Origin: Tsukamurella ocularis | GTDB taxonomy: Bacteria > Actinomycetota > Actinomycetes > Mycobacteriales > Mycobacteriaceae | DNA length: 64,000 nt | Assembly (NCBI RefSeq): GCF_024807615.1 | Contig: NZ_JANUCJ010000003.1 | Location: forward strand, 434,001-498,000 | Direction of reading: 5' to 3' | Shown here: positions 43,104 through 51,397 of the stretch, one piece after another | Layout: each line of letters starts with the position of its first letter | Numbering within the stretch: position 1 is the first letter of the stretch | Program-made: the position numbers and the translations under genes | The notes under the pieces: generated by a model | Told to the model about the DNA's origin: nothing | Database searches by the model: none | The model's input: only the letters and a program-made list of their open reading frames with translations

Positions 43104-43829
43104 ATGATCTCGGACGGCCCGATTCCGAAGCACGAGCAGCTGCGGGCGCTCCTCGAGCAGCGCTGCACGGACGGGCTCGAGCCCGGGGCGGCGCTCCCCA
43201 GCGAGCGGCAGCTCTGCGAGGAGTACGGCGTCTCCCGCATCACGGTGCGCGAAGCGCTGCGGCAGCTCGTCGCCGAGGGCACGCTCGTACGGATCCGTGG
43301 CAAGGGCACCTTCGTCGCCGACCGCCCCGCCCGGTCGCGGCTGCACCTGGCCTCCTTCCACGAGGACATGCGGCGCCTGGGCCGCAGCCCCTCGACCGTG
43401 GTCCTGCAAACGGAGCTGCGAGTGCCGCCACCGTCGACCACCTCGGCCCTGCAGATCCGCGCTGCGGACAAGGCCTATCACGTCAAGCGGCTTCGGCTCG
43501 CCGACGGCGTGCCGATCTCCGTCGACGACGCCTGGTACCCGCAGGCGATCGCGCCCGGCCTCGACGCGCACGACCTGACGCAATCCATCTACACCCTCCT
43601 ACGCACCGAGTACGGCCAGGCCATCGACCGGGCCGAGCAGTCCATCGGCGCGATCTCCTCCGACGGGGAACTGGCCCGGGTGCTCGGCGTCCCGTCGGGC
43701 ACGCCGCTGCTGGCCTTCGACCGCGTCTCCTTCGCCGGCGCGACCCGCGTCGAGCACAGCTACTCCTGGTACCGCTCCGATCGCTACCAGGTGCAGATGA
43801 CGGTCACGGAGACAGCCGACGCGCCGTAG
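43104..43829 (+). CDS. GntR-family (HutC/UTRA) regulator, DasR/NagR-like
   Basis: A 241-residue regulator: winged HTH 1-75 (PIPKHEQLRALLEQ, LPSERQLCEEYGVSRITVREALRQL) and the UTRA effector domain 90-240. Such proteins sense phosphorylated amino sugars. The operator before this gene recurs between the EIIB and EIIC genes at 48815, so it most probably controls GlcNAc-type PTS uptake and NagA, though they lie 5 kb away. CAAGAT then 6 bases then ATG 43104. Confidence 0.9.
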   Translation: MISDGPIPKHEQLRALLEQRCTDGLEPGAALPSERQLCEEYGVSRITVREALRQLVAEGTLVRIRGKGTFVADRPARSRLHLASFHEDMRRLGRSPSTVVLQTELRVPPPSTTSALQIRAADKAYHVKRLRLADGVPISVDDAWYPQAIAPGLDAHDLTQSIYTLLRTEYGQAIDRAEQSIGAISSDGELARVLGVPSGTPLLAFDRVSFAGATRVEHSYSWYRSDRYQVQMTVTETADAP

Positions 43830-43838
43830 CCGCCCGGC

Positions 43839-44543
43839 TCACTCGTCGATCATGGCCGCGGCTCGGGCCAGGGCGCGCATCTGCGCCGGGTTGTACAGCT
43901 CGAGGAACACGGCGCCCAGAGTCTGCTCCGCCGCGTTGCGCCCGCGGGCAGACGCTGCAGTCGGGTCGGCCATCCACGGGAACCGCTCGTGTTGCTCGCG
44001 GATCGACGCCGCGAGTCGCTGCGCCAGGTCCTCGATCGTCGCGTCGTCGGCGTCGGGCGGCAGCGCGTCGAAGATTTCGTCGGCGTCGGTGGACTCCGCC
44101 ATGAGCGCGCTGAGGTCGCCGAGGGCGGCGCCGTCGAAGACGCCGCCGAGCACCGTCGCGAGCGCCCGGTCGCGGTCGGAGAGCGACTCTGCCACGGCGT
44201 GGAAAGCGGCCGGGGTATCGAGCGGGGCATTGTGTTCCAGGGCCGCCGCGAGCTCCGCGCGGATGTGCTGCAGCCGGGCGATCCGCTCCGCGAGTTCGCC
44301 GTCCAGCGCGCGGATCGCAGTCGGCAGGTCCGCTGCGGCGTCGGAGCGCATCGCTGCGAGCGGGACGCCGAGCTCCTTGAGTCGCGTGATCCGCAGCAGC
44401 CGAACAAGGTGCGCGACGCCGTACTGTTTGTACCCATTGGACGCGCGTGCGGGCTCGTCGAGCAGGCCGATCGAGTGGTAGTGCCGCACGGCCTTGACCG
44501 TGGTCCCTGCCAGTTCGGCAAGCTCCCGTGTGCTCCAGGCCAT
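43839..44543 (-). CDS. MerR-family regulator
   Basis: A 234-residue MerR protein: HTH 1-70 (STRELAELAGTTVKAVRHYHSIGLL, then YKQYGVAHLVRLLRI) and a long C-terminal effector region (LDGELAERIARLQHIR coiled coil, then a TipAS-like part). It is divergent from the DUF418 gene, whose promoter has the MerR-type 19-bp spacer. TAGGCT then 6 bases then ATG 44543. Confidence 0.91.
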   Translation of the reverse strand: MAWSTRELAELAGTTVKAVRHYHSIGLLDEPARASNGYKQYGVAHLVRLLRITRLKELGVPLAAMRSDAAADLPTAIRALDGELAERIARLQHIRAELAAALEHNAPLDTPAAFHAVAESLSDRDRALATVLGGVFDGAALGDLSALMAESTDADEIFDALPPDADDATIEDLAQRLAASIREQHERFPWMADPTAASARGRNAAEQTLGAVFLELYNPAQMRALARAAAMIDE

Positions 44544-44559
44544 GCACCGAGCCTACGGC

Positions 44560-44590
44560 TTGACCCTGCCCTTGGGGCAACGTTTACGGT
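44560..44590 (+). promoter_or_regulatory. MerR-type promoter with 19-bp spacer driving the DUF418 gene
   Basis: TTGACC (44560-44565) and TACGGT (44585-44590) are 19 bp apart, the over-long spacing that MerR proteins correct by twisting DNA. The spacer holds the dyad TGCCC-TTG-GGGCA. TACGGT ends 6 bases before the ATG at 44597, so the transcript is leaderless. Confidence 0.82.
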
Positions 44591-44596
44591 CGCATC

Positions 44597-45811
44597 ATGA
44601 CCTCGACCCCGGGCACCGACTCCCCCTCGCCCGCCGCCGCTCCCACGTCCGTCACCGGACGCCGGAGCATCGCGCCCGACCTCGCGCGGGGCTTCATGCT
44701 GGTCCTGATCGCCGTCGCAAACGTGCCGTACTTCGTGTGGGGCCGGCCGACGGGCACCGGCGCGCACAGTGCTGACGGTTCCATCGCCGATCGCGTCGTG
44801 CAGACCGTAGCGATCACCGGCATCGACAGCCGCGTCTATCCGATGTTCGCCTTCCTCTTCGGCTACGGCATCGTCCAGCTGTACACCCGCCAGCTCGCAG
44901 CGGGCACCGAGCCCGGCGACGCCCGCCGTATCCTGCGCCGCCGCCATTGGTGGATGCTGGCGTTCGGCTTCGTCCATGCCGCACTCCTCTGGTACGGCGA
45001 CATTCTCGGCGCCTACGCGATCACCGGCCTCGCGCTGGTGTGGTTGTTCCTCCGGCGGTCGGACCGGGCGCTCGCGATCTGGGCCGGGATCCTGGTCCTC
45101 GTGTCCGCCGCGTTCTCGACGCTCACCCTCGTGGGCGCACGCTCGATCGGCGGCGACGGCTCCCCGACCCCGCACCTCACAGACGCGAACGCGGTCGCCG
45201 GATACTGGGATGCGATGTCCGAGCGCGTCACGACGTGGGCTGGGACCATGCTGCCGACAGTGGTGCTCGGGCTTATCGTCCCCGTCGCCGTCCTGCTCGG
45301 CATGCTCGCGGCCCGGCACCGCGTCCTGGACGCGCCGTCGGCGCACGTCGCCCTGCTCCGACGGTGCGCGGTCGTCGGGATCACGATCGGCTGGGGCACG
45401 GGGCTCTTGCTCGCGCTCCAGAACCTGGACATCCTCGCGATCGGGCACGGCGCGAACTGGGGGCTGCTGCCGCTGCACACGCTGGGCGGGCTGTTCGGCG
45501 GGCTCGGGTACGTGGCGGTGTTCGGGCTGCTCGCCGTGCGGCTGGAACGCGACGGCGCCGGGACGTTCGCGACCGCAGTGCAGGCCCTGGGCAAGCGATC
45601 GATGAGCGGCTACCTCGCGCAGTCGGTCGTCTTCTCACCGCTGCTCGCGGCCTGGGGACTAGGCCTCGGCCAGTACCTGTCGAGCTGGTCGGCGGCGCTG
45701 CTGGCGGCCGCGACGTGGGCGGTGACCGTGGCGATCGCCGTGCGACTGGAGGCGGCAGGACGCCGCGGGCCGGCGGAAACCCTGCTGCGTCGGCTCGCCT
45801 ACCCGCGATAG
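44597..45811 (+). CDS. DUF418 family membrane protein
   Basis: A 404-residue membrane protein with about 10 hydrophobic segments. N-terminal RSIAPDLARGFMLVLIAVANVP is the family start; the DUF418 C-terminal domain occupies about 240-395 (PLHTLGGLFGGLGYVAVFG, GKRSMSGYLAQSVVF). The family is related to acyltransferase-3-like membrane proteins; function unknown. It is probably induced by the divergent MerR regulator. Confidence 0.9.
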   Translation: MTSTPGTDSPSPAAAPTSVTGRRSIAPDLARGFMLVLIAVANVPYFVWGRPTGTGAHSADGSIADRVVQTVAITGIDSRVYPMFAFLFGYGIVQLYTRQLAAGTEPGDARRILRRRHWWMLAFGFVHAALLWYGDILGAYAITGLALVWLFLRRSDRALAIWAGILVLVSAAFSTLTLVGARSIGGDGSPTPHLTDANAVAGYWDAMSERVTTWAGTMLPTVVLGLIVPVAVLLGMLAARHRVLDAPSAHVALLRRCAVVGITIGWGTGLLLALQNLDILAIGHGANWGLLPLHTLGGLFGGLGYVAVFGLLAVRLERDGAGTFATAVQALGKRSMSGYLAQSVVFSPLLAAWGLGLGQYLSSWSAALLAAATWAVTVAIAVRLEAAGRRGPAETLLRRLAYPR

Positions 45812-45820
45812 GGGTGCGAC

Positions 45821-46654
45821 CTAGTCCGCGAAGCCGGACGACGGGGAGAAGCAGGTGCTGTAGAAGGCGCGGCCGAAGGGCGTGATCTCGATCCGGCGGC
45901 GAACGGTCTTCGCGTACCGGCCCGCGCTGCTCATCGCGTCGAGCAGTTGGGGCTGCACCTGCAGCAGCTCGTAACGACGCACGTCGACCTGCTCCTTGGA
46001 GAACCAAATCAGGCCCAAACGGTGCAGGTTGCCGAGGTACTCGGCGATCCGGTCGGGGTTCCGACAGCCCGCGACCTCAGGAATCATCGACACACCGGCG
46101 GCCACGGTCTCGGCGCCCACGCCGAACGGGCGGTTCGTGCGTACGTCGATTGCGGGCTGGGCACCGTCGTTGAACAACAGCCGCAGGATGCGCGCCTCGT
46201 CCGGGCACAGCTCCTGCAGGAGGTGCTCGTACGCGGGGTGGGGCGTCTGCGCGCCCGCGGGCTCGGCGGACTGCGCGAGGAGTCGATCGCCCGAGCGACG
46301 GAGCTCGTCGGGAGTGGCGACGGGCTCGGGGGCCTGTTCGAGCAGTTCATCCACCACCTCGCCGTGCACGACGATCCGCGGCGCGACCTCCGTGGTCAGC
46401 GCGACGTCCACGAGGTGGCCGGCCTCGCTCACGAACTGCTGTGTGAGGCGCTGCGCCGAGCCACCGAGTTCGCGGGTCACACTGAACGCCGAATTCGAGA
46501 CACGCCCCAGGCGGCCGAGGAGTCCGCCTGACTCCTGCTTCTCCGCCGCGGCGGCCTCTCGGCCACCGTCGCGGAGCGCGAGGTCACGGTTCTCGTCGGC
46601 GGCCTCGTCGCCGGAGGCCGCGGAGGAACGGGACTTCTCATTCACGTCTGTCAC
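45821..46654 (-). CDS. DUF4393 / Abi-alpha-like protein
   Basis: A 277-residue soluble protein. A charged, disordered N-terminal 45 residues precedes an alpha-helical region and the block LCPDEARILRLLFNDGAQPAIDVR, IPEVAGCRNPDRIAEYLGNLHRLGLI, which resembles DUF4393 (Abi-alpha). The C-terminal part (VRRRIEITPFGRAFYSTCF) is winged-helix-like. The abortive-infection label in the family is by name; no defence role is shown here. The GTG start overlaps the stop of the DUF445 gene (GTGA), so both act together. Confidence 0.75.
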   Translation of the reverse strand: MTDVNEKSRSSAASGDEAADENRDLALRDGGREAAAAEKQESGGLLGRLGRVSNSAFSVTRELGGSAQRLTQQFVSEAGHLVDVALTTEVAPRIVVHGEVVDELLEQAPEPVATPDELRRSGDRLLAQSAEPAGAQTPHPAYEHLLQELCPDEARILRLLFNDGAQPAIDVRTNRPFGVGAETVAAGVSMIPEVAGCRNPDRIAEYLGNLHRLGLIWFSKEQVDVRRYELLQVQPQLLDAMSSAGRYAKTVRRRIEITPFGRAFYSTCFSPSSGFAD

Positions 46655-47925
46655 ACCCCGAATATCGCTAAATGGAGGAACCCGGCGAACGAGCCGAGCA
46701 CCGCGCCGTGCAGGAACAACAGCCACTCATCCTGCTTGATCGCCGATCGGAGCAGCTCGCTGAGGTCCTCGGGGCTGAGCTTGCTCATTCGCTCGATCAC
46801 GAACTCGCGCACCTTCGACTGCTGCTCAGCAACGAACTTCGGCTCGCTGACCGTGGCCTGTGCGACCTTGAGCGCCTCGGCGCCGACCAACTGCGGCACG
46901 CGATCGTAGGCCGCGGACCCCACGGACAGCTTGACGAAGCCGCGGGCCCAGCCTGCGGCATTGTCGATCGAGTCCCGCAGCACCGACTCGACGGTGGCGC
47001 GCGTGCGGTCGGACCGCGGACCGTGCAGCAACTCGTCGCAGATGTTCTCGATGGTGATGACCTTGTCGGCCATCACGATGGCGTACTGCTCCCCGATCTC
47101 CTTCTTCCGCTTGAGGAACAGGCCCTGCTTCCACGGCACCCACCAGGTGGGGTGGATCGGCTCGAAGATCATCAGAATGCCGATGTAGTTCACCACGTAG
47201 CCGATCACGATCCCGCCCAGCGGCAGCAGCCACCAGTAAGGGAAGAAGTGCAGCAACGCCACGAGCAAGAAGCCCATAGGGAAGCCGAAGTAGAAACCGA
47301 AGTTCTGCATGAACTTCAGCTCCTTGCGACCCATGTTGTAGAAGATGTCCTTCAGAACCGCGGGATTGTTCGTGAGATACCGGATCACCAGCAGCTTGGC
47401 ATCGATGTAGTCGTCGATGTTCTCGCCGATGGTCGACGTGATCTTCCGGACGTCCTTGGGCAGCGACGCCGAGACGCGGCGGTACACCAGCAGCTTGACG
47501 TCCTCGGGGAGCGAGTACCACAGGCGCGGATTCTCCCGCTGCATCACGGATTCCACGATCGACGGGATCGTCGGCAGCGACGCCCGGGTGAGCACCTCGG
47601 AGACGTGTTCCGGGTCCATCACCTCGTAGAACTCGGCGATGCTGCCCACCTTGTTCAGCGACTTGTCGACAGCGATGCTCGCCATCTTCTCCGCACGCGA
47701 GGGCACGATCCCCTGCCAGCCGACGCGGCCGTCGGGCAGGATCGCGGGGATCACCTGGACACGGTGCGGAAGCAACGGATACAGGGTGGCCATCCCCGGC
47801 ACCTTGACGCCGTAGAACTTCTTCGGCTCGAACAGCATCAGAATGCCGGTCCAGTTGGTGATGTAGCCGATGATGCCGGTGAACAGCGGAACGGTGATGA
47901 GGTGCTGGATCAGGTTCGCATCCAT
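46651..47925 (-). CDS. DUF445 family membrane protein
   Basis: A 424-residue protein with an N-terminal membrane helix (about 8-30), two central helices (about 210-255) containing an internal repeat (ITNWTGILMLFEPKKF and VNYIGILMIFEPIHP), and a C-terminal helix (about 400-422). Between them lie long soluble helical stretches. The DUF445 family has no known activity. ATG has GAGGGAGG upstream. It forms a two-gene operon with the DUF4393 gene. Confidence 0.88.
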   Translation of the reverse strand: MDANLIQHLITVPLFTGIIGYITNWTGILMLFEPKKFYGVKVPGMATLYPLLPHRVQVIPAILPDGRVGWQGIVPSRAEKMASIAVDKSLNKVGSIAEFYEVMDPEHVSEVLTRASLPTIPSIVESVMQRENPRLWYSLPEDVKLLVYRRVSASLPKDVRKITSTIGENIDDYIDAKLLVIRYLTNNPAVLKDIFYNMGRKELKFMQNFGFYFGFPMGFLLVALLHFFPYWWLLPLGGIVIGYVVNYIGILMIFEPIHPTWWVPWKQGLFLKRKKEIGEQYAIVMADKVITIENICDELLHGPRSDRTRATVESVLRDSIDNAAGWARGFVKLSVGSAAYDRVPQLVGAEALKVAQATVSEPKFVAEQQSKVREFVIERMSKLSPEDLSELLRSAIKQDEWLLFLHGAVLGSFAGFLHLAIFGV

Positions 47926-48085
47926 CGCACGCCTCCCTCAGCGAGGCGTCCCGTCGAGCTCACCACAGGCCATCCACCCTTTCCCCAACCGACAACATTC
48001 GCGCTCACGGTACTCAAGATAGTGAGAGGATTACGCCTCCATTCGATCATTGTGACCAGTTGAACACGCCGGGGCGACGCATCAT

Positions 48086-48541
48086 TCACACAGTAAAGAT
48101 CCAATCGCCCGCGGCCACATCACGTTCTTCAATATTCCCAATGGACCCGGGTTGAGAATCCATCACCACGACGGGGCAGATCGCACTCAACCCTCGATCA
48201 CGAATACCCGACGGGGAGAATGAGATCAGCGGATCCCCAGCAGCCACCTCAGCCTTCTCCACGGCCAGCAACGTGAAGCCCTCACCGTTCAAATTCACAG
48301 TGTCGATTCCAACATGCACCAAAACACCGATACCGCCGTCCGCGAGCACGATCGCTGCATGCGGATGCAACTTCAGCACAGTCCCCGCCACCGGCGAGAC
48401 GACGACGGCCTCGGCACCGTCGGCGGGGGTGGCCGGTTCGATGGCGACCCCCGAGCCCACCATCTCGCCAGCGAAGACCTGATCCGGCACTGCCGAGAGC
48501 GCCACGAGCCGCCCGGCGACCGGTGCCAGCACGTCGGTCAC
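48086..48541 (-). CDS. PTS EIIA component (glucose/GlcNAc type)
   Basis: A 151-residue soluble phosphocarrier. Active histidine 76 in GVLVHVGIDTVNLNGEGF and the second conserved His in LKLHPHAA; N-terminal LAPVAGRLVAL is typical of EIIA-Glc. It takes phosphate from HPr and passes it to EIIB. The GTG start overlaps the EIIB stop by 4 bases. Confidence 0.93.
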   Translation of the reverse strand: MTDVLAPVAGRLVALSAVPDQVFAGEMVGSGVAIEPATPADGAEAVVVSPVAGTVLKLHPHAAIVLADGGIGVLVHVGIDTVNLNGEGFTLLAVEKAEVAAGDPLISFSPSGIRDRGLSAICPVVVMDSQPGSIGNIEERDVAAGDWIFTV

Positions 48542-48765
48542 AGGAGGTCCTGCACTTCCTCGGCGAGTGCATCCGCGGTCGGGCCGACCACGACCTGCAC
48601 GGCCGAGCCGGCGATCATCACGCCGTGCGAGAGCTTCTTCAGCGCGGCCTGGTCGACGAGGCCGGTGTCCTTGACCTCGCAGCGGAGGCGGGTGATGCAG
48701 CCCTCCACCTCCTCGATGTTGTCGGCCCCACCGAGACCGTTCACGATGTCCTGCGCCTTCGACAT
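48538..48765 (-). CDS. PTS EIIB component (glucose/GlcNAc type)
   Basis: A 75-residue domain with the phosphorylated cysteine 23 in the motif EGCITRLRCEVKD, typical of NagE/PtsG EIIB. It is separate from EIIC here, whereas many PTS fuse B and C. Divergent from EIIC across a 104-bp region containing the GntR-type operator at 48815. Confidence 0.93.
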   Translation of the reverse strand: MSKAQDIVNGLGGADNIEEVEGCITRLRCEVKDTGLVDQAALKKLSHGVMIAGSAVQVVVGPTADALAEEVQDLL

Positions 48766-48814
48766 GCCTGCCGCCTTCCGGAGAGGTTCGGGGAAACCGG
48801 CGCGCGCCGACCGA

Positions 48815-48830
48815 ACTGGTTATAACCTGT
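48815..48830. promoter_or_regulatory. GntR operator in the divergent PTS promoter region
   Basis: ACTGGTTATAACCTGT is a near-perfect 16-bp palindrome matching 13 of 16 bases of the site at 43071-43086 in front of the GntR gene. It covers a minus-strand TATAAC -10-like box and lies between divergent EIIB and EIIC genes, so one repressor can control both. It differs at the centre from the DasR consensus (11 of 16 bases). Confidence 0.82.
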
Positions 48831-48869
48831 CGTCACCCTAGTGGACTCGTCCCTCGACAGGAGCGAAAA

Positions 48870-50105
48870 ATGAGTTCCTCATCCGGATCCGGTATATCAG
48901 CACGACGGCTCGATCTGAGCGGTCTCCAGAAACTCGGCCGCAGCCTCATGCTGCCCATCGCGGTGCTGCCCGCGGCGGGCCTGCTACTGCGGCTCGGCCA
49001 AGACGATCTGCTCGGCAGATTCGACTCCATGAAGACCGTCGCCGCGGTGATCGGCGGCGCCGGAAACGCCCTCATCTCGAACCTCCCCATCCTGTTCGCG
49101 GTCGGTATCGCCATCGGCTGGGCGAAGAAGGCCGACGGCTCCACCGCGCTCGCCGCACTCGTCGGCTACCTCAGCTTCCAGGCGGTCGAGAAGGCCATGT
49201 CGCCGGTGGTGCTCGCCGGCAAGGTCGACAAGGCCGGCGACCCGGCGGTGGTGAACTACGGCGTGCTGGGCGGCATCGTCATCGGCATCATGTCGGCGGT
49301 GCTGTGGCAGCGGTACTACAAGACGAAATTGCCCGACTACATCGGCTTCTTCTCCGGCCGCCGCCTCGTACCGATCCTCACGGCGTCCGGCGCGATCGTC
49401 GTGGGCGTGCTCATGTCGTTCGTCTACCCCGCGTTCAACTGGGCGCTCACGGGCCTCGGCAACTGGGTCGCGGAGCACTCCGTCGTGGGCGGCGGCGTCT
49501 TCGGCGCGGTCAACCGCCTCCTGCTCCCCCTGGGCCTGCACCACATCATCAACTCCGTGGTCTGGTTCATCCTGGGCGACTACCGGACGGCGTCGGGCGA
49601 GATCGTGCACGGCGACATCTCCCGCTTCCTGCAGGGCGACCCCACCGCCGGTACGTTCATGACCGGCTTCTTCCCCATCATGATGTTCGGCCTCCCCGCC
49701 GCGGCCTTCGCGATCTACCGCTGCGCCAAGCCCGAGAACCGCAAGACCGTCGGCGGCATCATGCTGTCCGTCGCGCTCACGAGCTTCCTCACCGGCATCA
49801 CCGAGCCGCTCGAGTTCTCCTTCATCTTCGTCGCCTGGCCGCTGCTGCTGGTGCACGCGCTGCTCACCGGCAGCTCCCTGCTCATCGCGAACTGGTTGGA
49901 CATTCACCACGGCTTCACGTTCTCGGCGGGCGCGATCGACTACGTGCTGAACTTCGGGAAGGCGACGAATCCGCTGTGGCTCATCCCGATGGGCCTGGTC
50001 TACGCCGTGATCTACTACTTCTCGTTCAGCTTCATCATCAGGCGACGCAACCTCAAGACTCCCGGTCGCGAGGACGAGGACATGGAAGCAGAGGCCACGG
50101 CTTGA
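48870..50105 (+). CDS. PTS EIIC component, N-acetylglucosamine/glucose type
   Basis: A 411-residue membrane permease with about 10 hydrophobic segments. LGRSLMLPIAVLPAAGLLLRLG start, LGLHHIINSVVWFILGDY and the GITEPLEFSF motif of the glucose superfamily. It transports the sugar while EIIB phosphorylates it. GACAGGAG precedes ATG. NagA is encoded immediately downstream with a 4-base overlap, pointing to N-acetylglucosamine as substrate. Confidence 0.93.
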   Translation: MSSSSGSGISARRLDLSGLQKLGRSLMLPIAVLPAAGLLLRLGQDDLLGRFDSMKTVAAVIGGAGNALISNLPILFAVGIAIGWAKKADGSTALAALVGYLSFQAVEKAMSPVVLAGKVDKAGDPAVVNYGVLGGIVIGIMSAVLWQRYYKTKLPDYIGFFSGRRLVPILTASGAIVVGVLMSFVYPAFNWALTGLGNWVAEHSVVGGGVFGAVNRLLLPLGLHHIINSVVWFILGDYRTASGEIVHGDISRFLQGDPTAGTFMTGFFPIMMFGLPAAAFAIYRCAKPENRKTVGGIMLSVALTSFLTGITEPLEFSFIFVAWPLLLVHALLTGSSLLIANWLDIHHGFTFSAGAIDYVLNFGKATNPLWLIPMGLVYAVIYYFSFSFIIRRRNLKTPGREDEDMEAEATA

Positions 50106-51256
50106 GCGAGCTCCTTCGCGGCACCGTCGTCACGCCCTCCGGGGCGATCGACGACGGTGTCCTGGCCCTCGCCGACGGCCGGATCGCGGAGGTCGCCCCG
50201 GCCTCCGCGTTCCCGTCGGCGACGCTCCCGGCACCGTCGGACCGGGTCTACCTGCCCGGCATGGTCGACGTGCACTGCCACGGGGGCGGGGGCTTCGGCT
50301 TCCCCGACTCGGATGCCGACGGCGCCCGCGCGGCCGCCACACACCACCTGGGGCGCGGCACGACGACGCTGCTGGCCTCGCTGGTCTCGGCGGCGCCGGA
50401 GAAGCTGCTCGAGCGGATCGCGACGCTCGCCCCCCTCGTCGACGACGGCACCGTCGCCGGGCTGCATCTGGAAGGCCCCTTCCTCGCGCAGGAGGTGTGC
50501 GGCGCGCAGGACCCTCGATACATCATCGACGGCGACCCGCCACTGCTGGCGACCCTCCTCGACGCCGCGGGCGGCCGCATCCGGTCGATGACGGTGGCCG
50601 CCGAGACACCGCACTTCGCGGTGTTGGCGCGGCAGCTCTCCGCAGCCGGCGCCGTCGTCTCCGTGGGCCACACGGCAGGGGACTACGACACCGTCGCCGA
50701 AGCACTCGGCACCCCGGACGGCCCGGTCAGCATCACGCACCTGTTCAACGGCATGCACCCGATGCACCACCGGCATCCCGGAGCCGTGGGCGCCGCGCTG
50801 CACGCCGCGGGCGAGGGCCGCGCGGTCGCGGAGATCATCGGCGACGGGGTGCACCTCGCCGCCGGCACCGTCGCGATGGTCTTCGCGACCGTCGGACCGG
50901 ACCACATCGCGCTGGTCTCCGACGCCATGCAGGCCGCCGGGATGCCCGACGGCGAGTACTCGCTGGGACCGCTGGAAGTCACCGTCGGGGGCGGCGTCGC
51001 GCGGCTGACCACGGGCGACAGGACGCCGGGCGCCATCGCCGGCGGCACCTCGTCGGTGCTCGACGTGGTGGTCCGAGCGGTCCGGCACTCGGGGGTACCG
51101 CTCGCCGACGCCGCGCGCGCCGGAGCGACCACCCCCGCGCGGCTCCTGGGCCTGCAGGACCGTGGCGAGCTGTCCGCTGGCCTGCGCGCCGACGTGCTGG
51201 AGCTCTCCGCCGACCTGGAGCTCCTGCGGGTTCTCCGTGGCGGCCAGCAGGCGTAG
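50102..51256 (+). CDS. nagA: N-acetylglucosamine-6-phosphate deacetylase
   Basis: A 384-residue amidohydrolase that removes the acetyl group from GlcNAc-6-phosphate. Metal and substrate motifs: PGMVDVHCHGGGG, LHLEGPFL, VSVGHTAGDYD, THLFNGMHPMHHRHPG and the catalytic Asp in VSDAMQAAGMPDG. It starts on TTG overlapping the EIIC stop by 4 bases, a weak start that probably depends on coupling. A NagB deaminase gene is not in the window. Confidence 0.94.
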   Translation: MSELLRGTVVTPSGAIDDGVLALADGRIAEVAPASAFPSATLPAPSDRVYLPGMVDVHCHGGGGFGFPDSDADGARAAATHHLGRGTTTLLASLVSAAPEKLLERIATLAPLVDDGTVAGLHLEGPFLAQEVCGAQDPRYIIDGDPPLLATLLDAAGGRIRSMTVAAETPHFAVLARQLSAAGAVVSVGHTAGDYDTVAEALGTPDGPVSITHLFNGMHPMHHRHPGAVGAALHAAGEGRAVAEIIGDGVHLAAGTVAMVFATVGPDHIALVSDAMQAAGMPDGEYSLGPLEVTVGGGVARLTTGDRTPGAIAGGTSSVLDVVVRAVRHSGVPLADAARAGATTPARLLGLQDRGELSAGLRADVLELSADLELLRVLRGGQQA

Positions 51257-51279
51257 CACCTCATTTCCCGGTGACTCCG

Positions 51280-51317
51280 GGTCGTGCCCACGACCGGCCC
51301 CACCTCGCGATCGCGAG
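51280..51317. terminator. two short hairpins after nagA
   Basis: GGTCGT (51280-51285) pairs with ACGACC (51290-51295), and CTCGCGATCGCGAG (51304-51317) is a perfect palindrome. They lie between the convergent stops of nagA (51256) and the PhzF gene (51398) and are the best terminator candidates there. Nothing else is seen in 51257-51397. Confidence 0.45.
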
Positions 51318-51397
51318 CCCGTCGCGCCTGCTCCACGATCTGATGGCCGCGTGCATGGAGCGGCGACATTCGGCATCGCCTCGGCACTCGGGATGGA

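Noticed and set aside
48815-48830. Classical DasR dre site
   Set aside because: The half-site agrees but the centre differs (11 of 16 bases); it is better described by the paired site at 43071.
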